In this document: piece by piece, positions 54,140 through 64,000 of the stretch
Position numbering within the stretch: position 1 is the stretch's first letter
Layout: every line of letters starts with the position of its first letter
Assembly: GCA_033557465.1 (NCBI GenBank)
Contig: CM066031.1
Span: 1,230,987,312 to 1,231,051,311, forward strand
From: Ichthyophis bannanicus
Lineage: Eukaryota; Chordata; Amphibia; Gymnophiona; Ichthyophiidae
Length of the DNA stretch: 64,000 bases
Direction of reading: 5' to 3'
Notes under the pieces: model-generated
Database searches by the model: none
The model's input: only the letters and a program-made list of their open reading frames with translations
Told to the model about the DNA's origin: nothing
Position numbers and translations under genes: made by a program

Positions 54140-55479
54140 CAGGCATGTCCAACTTCGAACAGGTAGTGATCTACCTTTTCCGGCCAAAAGTGCCAGTGAT
54201 CTACCACCATGAAAATTAAGTTTCAAATTAGTTTCAAATTAAATTTTAACCCAATAAAGTTGGAGGATTTCCCCCCCCCCCATTTTTAATGAACCTTCTG
54301 CCATTTACTTGGATGTGATCATCTGTTAAGCAAATTAAGCAAAAACAAAACAGAGACGAAGATCCAGTAAGAACTGCGAGGGGAAATGGAAAGTACATTT
54401 TTTCTTAAAGTTTTATTGCGTAATAACTTTCTTTAACTTTTATTGAGTAATTTGTGTTAAATTTAGGTCGAGTATTGATCCAGGCTGATCTTGCACAATC
54501 TTTAATATTTCACTCTTGCTCATTAGTGAGACGTCTGAGCCTGCATTTCATCCACCAGCTTTTTGAAGTTGGGTGAATATTGTGTGAGGGCCAGTCTCAG
54601 GGAATCCTGGAGATGTTCATCTGTCATGTTGGAATGTTGTGTACTCTTTGTCATTTTCAGATGGGAAAACACAGATTCACACAAATAAGTTGAATTGAAA
54701 CAGGAGTGTACAGCTTCACTGCATCTTCTCAAGTTGGGAAATTTGTCTCTAGGCACTAGCTTCCAAAACAATTCTTGCTCAGCACGGGTCTTGAGAAAAA
54801 TGTCATTTTTAAGGGTTAATATTTTGTTTTCAAGAGATGGCTTGTTCAATGAGTAATTTTTACTGATAGCAGCTGCAGTTTCTTTAACGTCCACATCTAC
54901 TTTGAATGGGTATGACGAGTACTCCACAACTGTTCCAATTTTTTGGAAGTCACAGAATCTATTTTTGAATTCCTGGATAACAGAACAGATTTCTGTCACA
55001 TACTTCTCGTTCTGAAAAACAAAATTTGGATATTGTCCCAGATGGTCCTGCATATTAGGAAAATGATCAAAAGTGTTGTTTGCAAGGTCAGTCATCATTA
55101 GCTCAAATTTGCTCTTGTAGGATGAAACTGTACTCATCATCTCGCCAATGCATTTGTTTTTACCTTGTAGTTCAAAGTTCATATCACTTAGTTCGCCTGT
55201 AAAGTCAGCGAGAAATGCCAGATCGCATAACCACTCCTCATCTTCCAACTCTGCTTGGTCATCTCCCCTGGTCCTTCAAAAAACTTCTTATTTCATTCAG
55301 CAAATCATGAAATCTTTGCAGAAATTTGTGCCTACTTAGCCACCTTACGTCTGTGTGCAACATGATTTCCACTGTCCTTTCATCAAGAGTAAGATTGAAA
55401 AGCCGTCTTTGAAGTGATCTTCCACGAACTGAATTTACAATTTTGAAAGTGATCGCGATCTACCTGTTGGACATGCCTG
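54140..55479 (-). mobile_element. hAT DNA transposon, internally deleted, minus strand
   Basis: Terminal inverted repeats CAGGCATGTCCAAC (54140-54153) and GTTGGACATGCCTG (55466-55479) are exact, and an 8-bp duplication CTATAGGC flanks the element. At 1340 bp it is about half the length of an autonomous hAT and keeps only the C-terminal half of the transposase, so it is a non-autonomous deletion derivative lodged in DCDC2 intron 1. Confidence 0.92.
54523..55385 (-). pseudogene. hAT transposase C-terminal half
   Basis: An open frame of 241 codons (55248-54523, minus) contains the part of the catalytic domain after the insertion region and the C-terminal dimerisation domain. Identifiable features are FPNLRRCSEAVHSCFNSTYLCESVFS and the preceding ELFWKLVPRDKFP region. 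Just upstream, one frame away, the hAT motif VRWLSRHKFLQRF with ILLNEI-like sequence is recognisable (about 55370-55270). The BED zinc finger and first catalytic Asp are absent. The frame end (TCH then TAA) looks native. It resembles the group that gave rise to domesticated host genes such as ZBED and GTF2IRD2-type proteins, but with the N-terminus missing I see no sign of domestication. Confidence 0.85.
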
Positions 55480-55487
55480 CTATAGGC
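55480..55487. repeat. hAT target-site duplication, right
   Basis: CTATAGGC, matching 54132-54139. Confidence 0.9.
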
Positions 55488-55982
55488 TATACCCTTTCAG
55501 AAACAAGGGAACATCTTTGCTTTCAAACTCACCTAATAACCCTTTAGTTGTTGGTTTAATAAACAGTATCACAAATTAGACTCCAGTTTTCCATAGTAAG
55601 TGTTTGGCATCTATTATTTGATGATTTGCTGGAAAATGTGTGACAGTCCTCTAATGCAGTTTTGTCCTCTTCATGTATGACTCTGAAATGTGGTGAACTG
55701 TTGTGGGTGCTAGAATAACTGGATTGGTTCGCAGAGAATGCCTATTTTCTGTACTTGGACTCCTGTCCCAGAATGGATGTGTTTTTATTTAATGCACTTA
55801 TTTCTTACTTATTGATGGCATTTTTTTCAAAAAGCTATTTTAAGGATCACTGTTAAATATTGGGGACTCAGTAGGATATGTAATCATCATGTTAAAAATT
55901 CTTTCTGCATATGATGAATGAAAAAATCATACATCTGGTGGACAATTCATTATGTTTGTCATACTCGGTCAAAGATATATCA
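55488..55982 (+). other. DCDC2 intron 1, unassigned
   Basis: AT-rich intronic sequence with no recognised repeat or exon. Confidence 0.4.
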
Positions 55983-56147
55983 GAACATAAGATATGCCAT
56001 ACTGGGTCAGACCAACGGCCCATCAATCCCAGTATCCTGTTTCTATCAGTGCCAATCGAGGTAATAGATACCTGTCCGGTTCCCAAAAGGTACACAGATT
56101 CCACGCTGCTTGTTCCATGGGTAAGCAGTGGATTTCCCCGGTCCTCT

Positions 56148-58500
56148 TTAATAACTGTTTATGGACTCTTCCTCCAGAAACTTGTCCAAATGTCTTTTAA
56201 ATTCAGCTACACTAACAGCTTTTACTACATCCTCTGGTGATGAATTCCAGAATCTGATTACACGCCGAGTGAAGAAATATTTTCTCCAATTAGTCTTAAA
56301 TGTGCTACGCTGTAACTTCATTGCGTGTCCCCTAGTTTTTCTACTTTTCAAAAGAGCAAACAACTAATTTACATTTACCCATTCTACTCCATTCATTATT
56401 TTATAGACCTCTATCATGTCTCCTCTCAGCTGTCTCTTTTCCAAGTTGAAGAGCCCTAAACTTTTAAGCCTTTCCTCATAGGGATAGCCTTCCATCCCCT
56501 TTGCCATTTTTGCAGCTTTTCTCTGTAGCTTTCGAATTCTGGTATATCCGTTTTAAAATATGGCGACCAGAATTGCACATAATATTCAAGGTGTGGTCAC
56601 ACCATGGAACGATACAGAGGCATTATAATATCCTTCATTTTATTCTCCATTCCTTTCTTTGATTCCTAGCATTCTATTTGATTTCTTGGCAGCTGCTGCA
56701 CAATGGGCAGAGGGTTTCAACGTATCCACGATGACGCCTAAATCCTTCCCCTGGGTGGTGGTTCCTAATGTGGAACCTTGCATCGTGTAACCATAGTTTG
56801 GGTTGTTCTTCCCTAAGTGCATAACTTTGCACTTGTCCACATTAAAAGTTATCTGCCATTTGGAAACCAGTCTCCCAATTTATCAAGGTCCTCTTGCAGT
56901 TTTTTACAGTCCTCTTGTGTTTTAACAACTTTGAATAATTTTGTGTCATCTGCAGATTTGATCAACTCACTTGTTCCCATTTCCAGGTCATTTATAAATA
57001 TATTAAAAAGCAGCAGGACCTGCATAGATCCCTGGTGTACTCCACTCTAACTTTCTCCATTGAGAAAATTGGCCATTTCGCCCTACTCTGTTTTCTATCT
57101 TTCAACCAGTTCCTAATCCACAATAGTACATTTCTTCCTATCCATGGATTTTTAATTTCTCCAAGAGGCTCTCATGAAGGTCTTTGTAAAGGTTTTCTGA
57201 AAATTGAGATGCACTATTTCAATCGGCTCACCTTTATCTTACCTGTTTAGTCACACCTTCAAAACATATGAGATTGGTGAGGCAAGGCTTTCCTTGGCTA
57301 AATCCATGTTGGCTTTCTGTCATTAAACCACTACTATCCACATGTTCAGTATTTTTGTTTTTATAATGGTTTCTACCATTTTGCCTGATACTGATGTCAA
57401 GCTCACTGATCTGTAGTTTCCCGGATCACCCCTGGAAACCTTTTCAAAAATGGGCATTACATTGACCTCTCTCCAATCTTCAGGTACTAAAGATGATTTT
57501 AATGAAAGATCACAGATTACTAATAGTGGTTCAACAGTCTCATATTTCAGTTCTTTCAGCACTCTGGGATGTATGCCATCTGGTCCAGGTGATTTGCTGT
57601 TCTTATCAATTAGCTGTATTACATCATCCTAATTTATCAAGATTTGTTTCAATTCCTCTGATACATCACCTTTAAATATAATTTCTGGCATGGGTAAGTT
57701 TCCTACATCATCTTCAGTAAAGATTGAAATATTAATTCAGTCTCTTCACTATGGCCTTGTCTTCTTTCAGTGCACCTTTTTACCCCTCCATCATCTAATG
57801 GTCCAACTGACTCCCTCACAGGTGTTTTGCTATGAATATACAGTGCAATCGAGAAGTCTCTCTGCACTGAGTGCTGAAGTGAAAGGAGAAAGGCAAACCT
57901 ACCCAACTCTGAAAATGTGCAGCTGAGCTTCTCTGTTTCTGGCGGAAAGGTACACATTCACAATTGAGCTGCTCGGGTTTTGGCAGGAGAGTTTGCCACT
58001 TTGTCCTGGGACCCACGGTGACTTACTTGCACTGTTCAGAGAAATGCAGGGGAGATTGGCGATGCCTGAGGTGCTCAGGTGGATCAGCGCTTGGTTGGCG
58101 ACTACCTGCAGTTGGACAAACTCTGCGTATGGAGGCATTTGCACAGAGTTGGGTACATTTGCCTTTCTCCTTTCAGCTCAGCACTCAGTGTGGAGAGACT
58201 TCTCGATCACACTGTACTTGAAAAAGTTGTTATTATGCACTTTTGCTTCCACAGCAAGCTTCTTTTCAAATTTTCTCTTTGCCTGCCTTATCAATGCCTT
58301 GCATTTCTTGCCAGTTTTTATGTTGTTTTTTTGTTTTTGTATTAGACTCTTTTTTTTCCTTTTTCTGAAAGATTCTTTCTTAGCTATAATAGCCTCTATG
58401 ACCTCATCTTTAAGCCATGCTGGCTGTCTATTGGCCTTCCTTCCACCTTTTTTAAAGCATGGAATACATCTGGTCTGGGCTTCCAAGATAGTATTTTTAA
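56148..58500 (-). pseudogene. CR1 ORF2 reverse transcriptase, broken and interrupted
   Basis: In minus-strand order: GRKANRQPAWLKDEVIEAI and KRKFEKKLA (about 58430-58240, linker before RT). Then VPEDWREVNVMPIFEK with YRSVSLTSVSGKMVETII (57480-57330, fingers), RT palm remnants (about 57250-56950) and KCKVMHLGKNNPNY with DLGVIVD (56840-56700). The C-terminal TRGHAMKLQR and KYFFTRRVIRFWNSSPEDVV end near 56148. The mini-transposon at 57841-58214 interrupts it. Confidence 0.8.
57841..58214. mobile_element. Tc1/mariner-type mini-transposon (MITE), 374 bp
   Basis: Inverted ends CAGTGCAATCGAGAAGTCTC (57841-57860) and its near-complement ending at 58214, with arms of roughly 60 bases. TA dinucleotides flank it at 57839-57840 and 58215-58216. 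CAGT ends plus TA duplication are typical of Tc1/mariner MITEs. No coding sequence. It inserted into an existing CR1. Confidence 0.85.
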
Positions 58501-58599
58501 ATAATGCCTAGGCCTGATATAAACTCTTAACCTTTCCAGTTGTTCCTTCTAATTTTTTCTTAACCATTTTCCTCATTTTATTGTAGTCTCCTTTTTGAA

Positions 58600-59426
58600 A
58601 GTTAAATGCTAGCGCAGTCAATTTCCTTCCTATCTTCTCTCCATTTATTCAGTCAAATATGATCATGTTATAATTGCTATTGCCAAGCAGCCCCAAAGCA
58701 GTTACCTCTCACACTAAATTGTGCGTTTCTCTGAGGCTGAGGTCTAAAATAGCATCCACACATGTTGGTTCCTGAACTAGCTGCTCCATGAAGCAGGCAT
58801 TTACTTCATCTAAAAACTGTATCTCAGCATGTCCTGATGTGACATTGACTCAGTCAATACTGGGGTAATTTGAAATCTTCCCTAATTTCTGTTAGCATTT
58901 CATCATCTGTCCATGGCAGATGTAGTACACTCCCACTGCTATTCCCTTTCTCTTTTTACATGTAATTTCTATCCATAGAGGTTCTGCAGTGTATTTTGTT
59001 TCCTGTAAAACCTTTATCCTATTTTATTTGATGCCCTCTTTAACATATAGAGCCACCCCTTCACTACTGTGATCATTGTGATATAGTTGGTAGCCTGGTA
59101 TCACAGTGTTCCGTTGGTTAGCCTCCTTCCACCATGTCTGTGAAATGCCGATAAATCTAACTTTTCATTCATTGCTATATATTCAAAATTTTCCATCTTA
59201 GTTTTTAAACTTCTAGCATTTGCATACAGGCATTTCAAAGTTTTTTTTTTATAATATTGACAGTCTGGCTATTTGATGGCAGGGTTAATTTGGAATCTTT
59301 CAACTCTGTCTGATTTATACTTAAAGGCATATGGGTAACTTTTATCTTTATTGGAACCTCTCTATTAGGATGCCTTGACTCTCCTGTTTTGCTAGTATCC
59401 TTCAAAGATACATCATTCTGAACCAT
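58600..59426 (-). pseudogene. CR1 endonuclease region, broken
   Basis: In minus-strand order a 63-codon inter-ORF frame (59426-59235) leads to decayed endonuclease codons: NARSLKTKM near 59205, then YQLYHNDHSSEGVALYVKEG near 59060 and IWVEI-like sequence near 58980. Stops occur in every frame. Comparison with 60211-60739, which is the same region in plus orientation, supports the assignment. Confidence 0.65.
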
Positions 59427-59466
59427 GTGCTCTTGGGCAACTGTCGGCTTTTCCCTATTATCTAGT

Positions 59467-60168
59467 TTAAAAGCTGCTGTATCTCCTTTTTATAAAGGTT
59501 AATGCCAGCAGCCTGATTCTACCCTGGTTAACGTGGAGCCCATTTTTTCGGAAAAGCCTCCCTCTTCCCCAGAATGTTGCCCAGTTCCTAACAAATCTAA
59601 AACCCTCTTCCTTGCACCATCGTCTCATCCACACATTGAGACTCCAGAGCTCTGTCTGCCTCTTGGGTCCTGTGTGTGGAACGGGAAGCATTTCAGAGAA
59701 TGCTACCCTGGAAGTTCTGGATTTCAACTTCCTACCTCAGAGCCTAAATTGGGCTTCTAGAACCTCCCTCCCACATTTTCCTATGTCATTGGTACAAACA
59801 TGTGCCAAGACAGCAAGTTCCTTCCCAGCACTATCAAAAACCTTGTCTAGGTGGTGTGTGAGGTCCACTACCTTCGCACCAGGCAGGCATGTTACCAGGT
59901 TATCCTCACGTACACCAGCCACCCAGTTAGCTAAATGCCTAATGATTGAATTGCCAACTATAACGGCCATCCTAACCCTTCCTCCATGGACACATGGCTC
60001 TGGAGACACATCCTTGGTGCAATAGGGTATTACATTACCTGGAGGACAGGTCCTAGCTATAGAATCGCCTTCTGCCACACCAAGGTAATGCTCTCCTTTT
60101 ACGTGACCTCTCTCCTCCATGGCAGCAGAGAGGCTACTGGACTGGAGATGGGATTCTCTACTGCACAC
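59467..60168 (-). pseudogene. CR1 ORF1 with SGNH esterase domain
   Basis: A 143-codon frame (60168-59737, minus) contains block I in altered form (VGNSIIRHL, where the family has a Gly-Asp-Ser nucleophile motif), LPGAKVVDL and HVCTNDIGK (block III, Gly replaced by Cys in HVGTND). After a frame change the C-terminal block with the catalytic His, KNGLHVNQGRIRLL, follows (59467-59727). SGNH esterases in ORF1 are known from CR1 and L2 families and may aid membrane or RNP functions. Loss of the nucleophile (GNS for GDS) suggests this copy is inactive. Confidence 0.8.
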
Positions 60169-60190
60169 TAGATCTAGTATACAATGGAGG

Positions 60191-60744
60191 AGTAATTAAA
60201 CTTACTGAAAATGTTTGAAAATACAACTTTTACACTAGATAAGGGAGGAAAGCTAACAGTCATCCTGGAGCTCATGGTTCGGAATAATATTTTTTTGAAA
60301 AATACTACCAAAAGGAGGAGGTTTGGGCATCCTGATAGAGAAGTTGTAATAAAGGTAAATGTAGTTCAGGTTAATTTAAGTAAAAAGCAGACAGTATTGA
60401 AAGATTACAAATTATCCCTGTCAGATGATAAGCAAGTAATCAATATGAACAAATATGATGGGAGAGTTAGAAAATATAGCACTGAATGAAAAAGTAGATA
60501 TGCCTGACATCTCAAAGACATGGTGGAAGGAGGATAACCAACAGGACACTGTGATAGCAGGGTACAAATTATATCACAGTAGTAAAGTAGATCACATTGG
60601 TGTTGGCGTGGCACTATATTTTAAAGAAGGCCTTGAGTTAAACAGGATAAAAGTTCTGCAGGAAATAAAATGCATTATAAAATTGATATGGGTAGAAATT
60701 CCATTTGAGAAGGACGATGGAACAGTAGTAACGGTCTAAGAAAA
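60191..60744 (+). pseudogene. CR1 fragment in plus orientation (inter-ORF and endonuclease start)
   Basis: Two frames (60211-60489, 60455-60739) contain MVRNNIFLKNTTK, then MGELENIALNEKVD and GYKLYHSS with GVALYFKEGLELNRIKVLQE. These are the inter-ORF region and the start of the CR1 endonuclease, and they match the minus-strand element at 59426-58980. It stands head to head with that element at about 60190 and is cut off at about 60744 by another CR1. Confidence 0.75.
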
Positions 60745-62795
60745 ACAAAGAAACATGTCAGATAAAGACCATACAGCCTACTCAAGCTGCCCTTCAGGGT
60801 CGGTCTATCCACTAGTTGGAGTAGGTGGCCGCCTAGGGTGGCAGACCTTGGTGGGTGGCACAGTGGTTTTGTGTCTGCACTTTGGTGCCTGTGGCAGGCC
60901 ATACACTTGAGCGCCCATGGTGCGAAAACCATGCCTTGCCGCTTCTGACCTCTCTCTGATACAACTTCCTGTCAGAAGGGGGCAGGAATGGCAGGCCACG
61001 AGCATGCACATTGATGCTAAACAGCATGGCCTGCCGGGGTGCTAAAGTGGTGGCACAAATCTGCTGCTTTTAAACTCTCACCTCTGCCACCAGCTCCCTC
61101 AGAAGATGGAATCAGCAGAGGTGGCGCAAGGGATGGGTGGTGCAGCATGTGGGACAGGGCAGCACTGCTCTGCTTAGCTTGGTGAAAGGGGGGGGGGCAG
61201 CATGGCCAAGGCTTCTGTCTGGGGTGTCTGAAACCCCTGGGCAATACCAATTACTAAGCTCTACAGTCTCTTTTTTTCCTTTAGAGATCTTCTACGTTTA
61301 TCCCATGCTTTCTTGAATTCAGAGACAGTCTTTGTTTCTACTGCCTTCACTGGGAGACTACTCCATGCATCTGCCACTCTTTCCATAAAGAAATATTTTC
61401 ACAAATTACTCCTGAGTCTCTCTTCTTTCACCTTCATCCTATGCCCCCTTGTTGTAGAGCTTTCTTTCAATTGAAAGAGTCTTTCCTCCTGTGCATTTAT
61501 GCCATGGAGGTATTTAAATGTTTCCATCGTATCTGCTTTATCTTGTCTTTCTTTCAAAGTATACATATTGAGATCTTTATGTCTGCCCCCATATGACTTA
61601 TGACGAAATCCACTAACCATTTTGGTAGCCACCCTCTGCATTGACTCCATCCTATTTATATCCTTTTGAAGGTGTGGTCACCAGAATTGTACACAATACT
61701 CCAAATGAGGTCTCACTAGACATACAGAGGCACTATCACCTCCTTCTTCCTGCTGGCCATTCCTCTCCCTATGCATCCAAGCATCCTTCTGGATTTTGTG
61801 ATTGTTTTTCTACCTGTTTAGCCACTTTAAGATCATCAGAAACAATCACCCCTAGGTCCCGCTCTTCTTTCGTGGACAGAAGCACTTCACCTCCTATATT
61901 GTACTGCTCCCTTGGATTTTTGCAGCCCAGATGCATAGCTCTATATTTCTTAGCATTAAATCTTAGCTGCCAAATTCTTGAACAGTCTTCAAGCTTTGCT
62001 AGATCCCTCCTCATGTTATCTAAACCTTCCTGGGTTTTTATTGCAGATTTTGATGTCATCTGTAAAGAAGCAAATTTTACCTTCTGGCCATTCCATAATA
62101 TCATTTACAAAAATGTTAAAGGGAATTGGACCAAGGACAGGTTCCTGCAGCACATCACTGGCAGCATCCTTCTCTTCAGAGTGAGCTCTATTTACCTGTA
62201 CTCTTTATTGCTTCCTATGCAACCAGTTTCTAACCCAGTCAGTCACTTTAGGGTCCATCCTTAGGGCACTCAATTTATCTATAGGTCAACTGTGTGGAAC
62301 AGTGTTAAATACTTTACTGAAACCTAAGTACACCATATCTATAGCTCTCCTTTGGTCCAACTCTCTAGTCATCCAGTTAATGAGGGTTGTCTGACAAGGC
62401 ATGTCTCATAAAACCATGCTGCCTCAGATCCTGCAATCCACTGGATTCCAGAAACTTCATTATCCTCTGTTTTTAGCAGCATTTACATTATTTTGCTCGC
62501 CACAGAGGTCAGATTAACCAGCCTGTAGTTATCAACCTCATCCTTACTTCCACTGTTGTGTAAAGGGTCCACATGCGCCCTTCTGTAGTCCTCTGAGACC
62601 ATGGCCAACTCTAAAGACGCGTTGAAAAGCCACTAGAACTTCCCTAATTTCCTTCAGTATTCTCAGAAGTATCTCATCTGGCCCCATTGCTTTGTCTACT
62701 TTTAGTTTAGCTTGATTCTCGTGAACACAGTCTTTTGAATATTGTCATTGTTTTCTGAGATCCTGCTCTTGGCCTTCATCTGAGATCCCTCAATG
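60745..62795 (-). mobile_element. CR1 LINE, minus strand, 3' half with internal insertion
   Basis: The 3' end lies near 60745 (AAACAAAGAAACATGTCAG, compare 35295). ORF2 remnants on the minus strand include VPGDD-type catalytic-region sequence (62104-61769: DLGVIVSDDLKVAKQ, KYRAMHLGCKN) and the C-terminal RVATKMVSGFRHK and TRGHRMKVKEERL (61650-61399). A segment at about 60795-61255 (containing GGCCGCCTAGGGTGGCAG) is absent from the homologous CR1 at 35.3 kb and is probably an insertion. Confidence 0.75.
60795..61255. repeat. Unclassified GC-rich insertion within CR1
   Basis: It lies between two stretches that are adjacent in the CR1 at 35330-35400. It shares CCTAGGGTGGCAG with 21540-21555. 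A poly-G run and several 60-80 codon frames are present, but no domain. Confidence 0.5.
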
Positions 62796-63152
62796 GAAAC
62801 AGTCTTCATATTCCATCACCATCCCAGGCCAGATACGAGGTAACACAATAGTTCGCTTTTTATATCAAGGCACCTCTGCTATGGAACTCTCTACCACTCG
62901 AACTACAGCTGGAACAATGCCATCGTAAGTTTCACTCAGCCCTCAAGACTTATTTGTTTGAGAAGGCCTTTGGCCCCCTGTAAACGTAGCCTTAGGAGGT
63001 AAAGGGACATATAAATGTGTTTGTTGTATGTATGTGTTTTATTTATTTCTTCTCTACCCGCCTCTCTTTCCTGTTTACACATTGTAGTTCTTTTCTATCT
63101 GATTTTATTTTAAAATGGTAAACCGTTTTGATTACCTGTTTTTAAAGGCGGT
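62796..63152 (+). repeat. L2-like LINE 3' end, plus strand
   Basis: Decayed C-terminal codons (a WNSLPLELQLEQCHRKFHSALKTYLFEKAF-like series split among frames, about 62880-62975). A 3' UTR ends AAATGGTAAACCGTTTTG and TTTAAAGGCGGTA. A Tc1 element interrupts the final GGCGGTATA-like motif at its TA. Confidence 0.65.
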
Positions 63153-63153
63153 A

Positions 63154-63418
63154 CAGTGCATTACAAAAGTATTCATCCCCTCTGTGTTAGTCCTGTTTTG
63201 TCGCATTACAACCTGGAATTAAAATGAAGTTTTGGGGGTTAGCACCATGTGATATACACAACATGCCTACGACTTTGAAGGTGCAAAATATCCTTTATTT
63301 TGACACAAACAATAATTAAGACAAAAAAAATTGAAAACAGGAGTGTGCATATGTATTCATCTCCAAAGTCAATACGTTGTAGAGCCACCTTTTGCTGCAA
63401 TTTTGCTGTCTGCTGGGC
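63154..63418 (+). mobile_element. Tc1-like transposon end fragment
   Basis: CAGTGCATTACAAAAGTATTC follows a TA and is a Tc1-type terminal repeat. CCAAAGTCAATACGTTGTAGAG and ACCTTTTGCTGCAATTTTGC are subterminal sequences of such elements. The fragment stops at about 63418, where a LINE begins. No transposase remains. Confidence 0.8.
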
Positions 63419-64000
63419 CTATTCCTCTTGTTTCATCTATGCGATACCTTGGTGTTACCCTGGATTCGGCTTTAACTTTTAAAGATCACGTTTCCTCTAT
63501 TGTTCAGCGTTCTTTCTACACACTACGTCGACTTCATGCTGTCCGACCTTTCCTTTCATTCTCCTCTTTGACTACACTTCTCTCTCTCGTAGTTTCTCAT
63601 CTAGACTATTGTAATGCTTCTCTGGCCGGCCTTCCTCTTTCTCAGCTTCGTCGTCTTCAACTGGTCCACCATACTGCCGCTCGTCTTCTGACCAACTCCT
63701 CTCGCTCAGCTCATATCACTCCTCTTCTTATTCGCTTACACTGGTTGCCTATTCCTTTCCGCATTCAATACAAGGTTCTGATTTTTGTCCACAGGGCTTT
63801 ACACACTGGTGTTCCTCTTTATCTCTCTGACTAGGTGCACTTTCACTGTCCCTCTAGAACTCTTCGGTCGATTCACGCTAATCGTCTTTTTCTTCCACCT
63901 CCTTCCAGGGCTTGTCTTGAATCAACACGCTCTTCTGCTTTCTTTTTCCTCGGCCCCCGCCTTTGGAATTCTCTCCCCTTAGCTTTACGACTAAAGAATC
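63419..64000 (+). pseudogene. L2-like LINE ORF2 C-terminus, continuing past the window
   Basis: The frame at about 63430-63834 contains SMRYLGVTLDSALTF, HLDYCNASLAGLP, LQLVHHTAARLLTNSSR and HITPLLIRLHWLPI, the post-catalytic L2 blocks in order and with few changes. A stop near 63832, then frameshifted C-terminal sequence with GPRLWNSLPL-like codons at 63940-63975. It is one of the best-preserved LINE frames in the window. The 5' end abuts the Tc1 fragment. Confidence 0.85.

Larger units (their letters stand above)
55983..60190 (-). mobile_element. Nearly complete CR1 LINE, minus strand, with nested mini-transposon
   Basis: Minus-strand order: ORF1 with an SGNH esterase (60168-59467), inter-ORF segment (59426-59235), endonuclease (about 59200-58600), RT (about 58490-56640), C-terminus (56363-56148) and the CR1 3' UTR ending at about 55983. 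A 374-bp TA-flanked mini-transposon (57841-58214) sits between the endonuclease and RT domains. Stops and frameshifts are spread throughout, so the element is dead, but its content covers almost the whole CR1 plan. Confidence 0.85.

Noticed and set aside
3100..64000. CRISPR array or prokaryotic operon
   Set aside because: The tandem arrays lack the repeat-unique spacer pattern, and the surrounding genes are eukaryotic.
52355..64000. A second DCDC2 exon
   Set aside because: No segment resembling the inter-domain linker or second doublecortin domain was found; all longer frames here belong to transposons.

Overview
This window is vertebrate nuclear DNA. Intron-bearing gene structure, a CpG-island promoter and wall-to-wall transposable elements exclude a prokaryote. 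A DIRS-type tyrosine-recombinase retrotransposon, CR1 and L2-like LINEs, tRNA-headed SINEs, mariner, Tc1 and hAT elements and a gammaretrovirus-like provirus together point to a large, repeat-rich amphibian-type genome. A caecilian is my best guess; that is an inference, not something the sequence proves.

Only one host gene is supported. The first coding exon of the doublecortin-domain gene DCDC2 lies on the + strand at 52038-52348, in a CpG island (about 51400-52350) with a candidate RFX X-box at 51511-51524. It ends in a GTAAGT splice donor. Everything from 52349 to the right edge is its intron 1, and no second exon was recognised. Everything left of about 51400 is intergenic.

Layout. 1-7.6 kb: unassigned DNA, a SINE, a CR1 3' end, and two copies of a composite repeat made of a pyrimidine minisatellite followed by a GC-rich hairpin. 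7.58-15.07 kb: a provirus with two 490-bp LTRs, a 4-bp target duplication, a tRNA-Gly type primer site, broken gag and pro-pol, and little or no integrase or env. 15.5-17.1 kb: a decayed DIRS fragment. 17-31 kb: an L2-like LINE interrupted by CR1, SINE and fold-back elements, several families of unclassified inverted repeats, and a purine minisatellite. 31.15-32.07 kb: a mariner rearranged into a fold-back with 334-bp arms. 33-37.7 kb and 43.4-43.7 kb: CR1 remnants, one split by a complete DIRS element (37.71-43.42 kb, minus strand) and by an L2-like 3' tail. 43.7-50.1 kb: three L2-like LINE copies, one carrying a younger L2 insertion with an 8-bp duplication. 50.2-50.6 kb: a Ty3/gypsy remnant. 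51.4-52.4 kb: DCDC2 promoter and exon 1. 52.4-64 kb: intron 1 with a hAT deletion derivative, a nearly complete CR1 whose ORF1 encodes an SGNH esterase (itself hit by a TA-flanked mini-transposon), a head-to-head CR1 fragment, another CR1, a Tc1 end and L2-like LINEs.

The non-host genes are almost all broken. Their value lies in nested insertions that order events, intact terminal structures that define each element, and long hairpins that could be transcribed as double-stranded RNA. Boundaries were read by eye; those of degenerate copies are accurate only to tens of bases.
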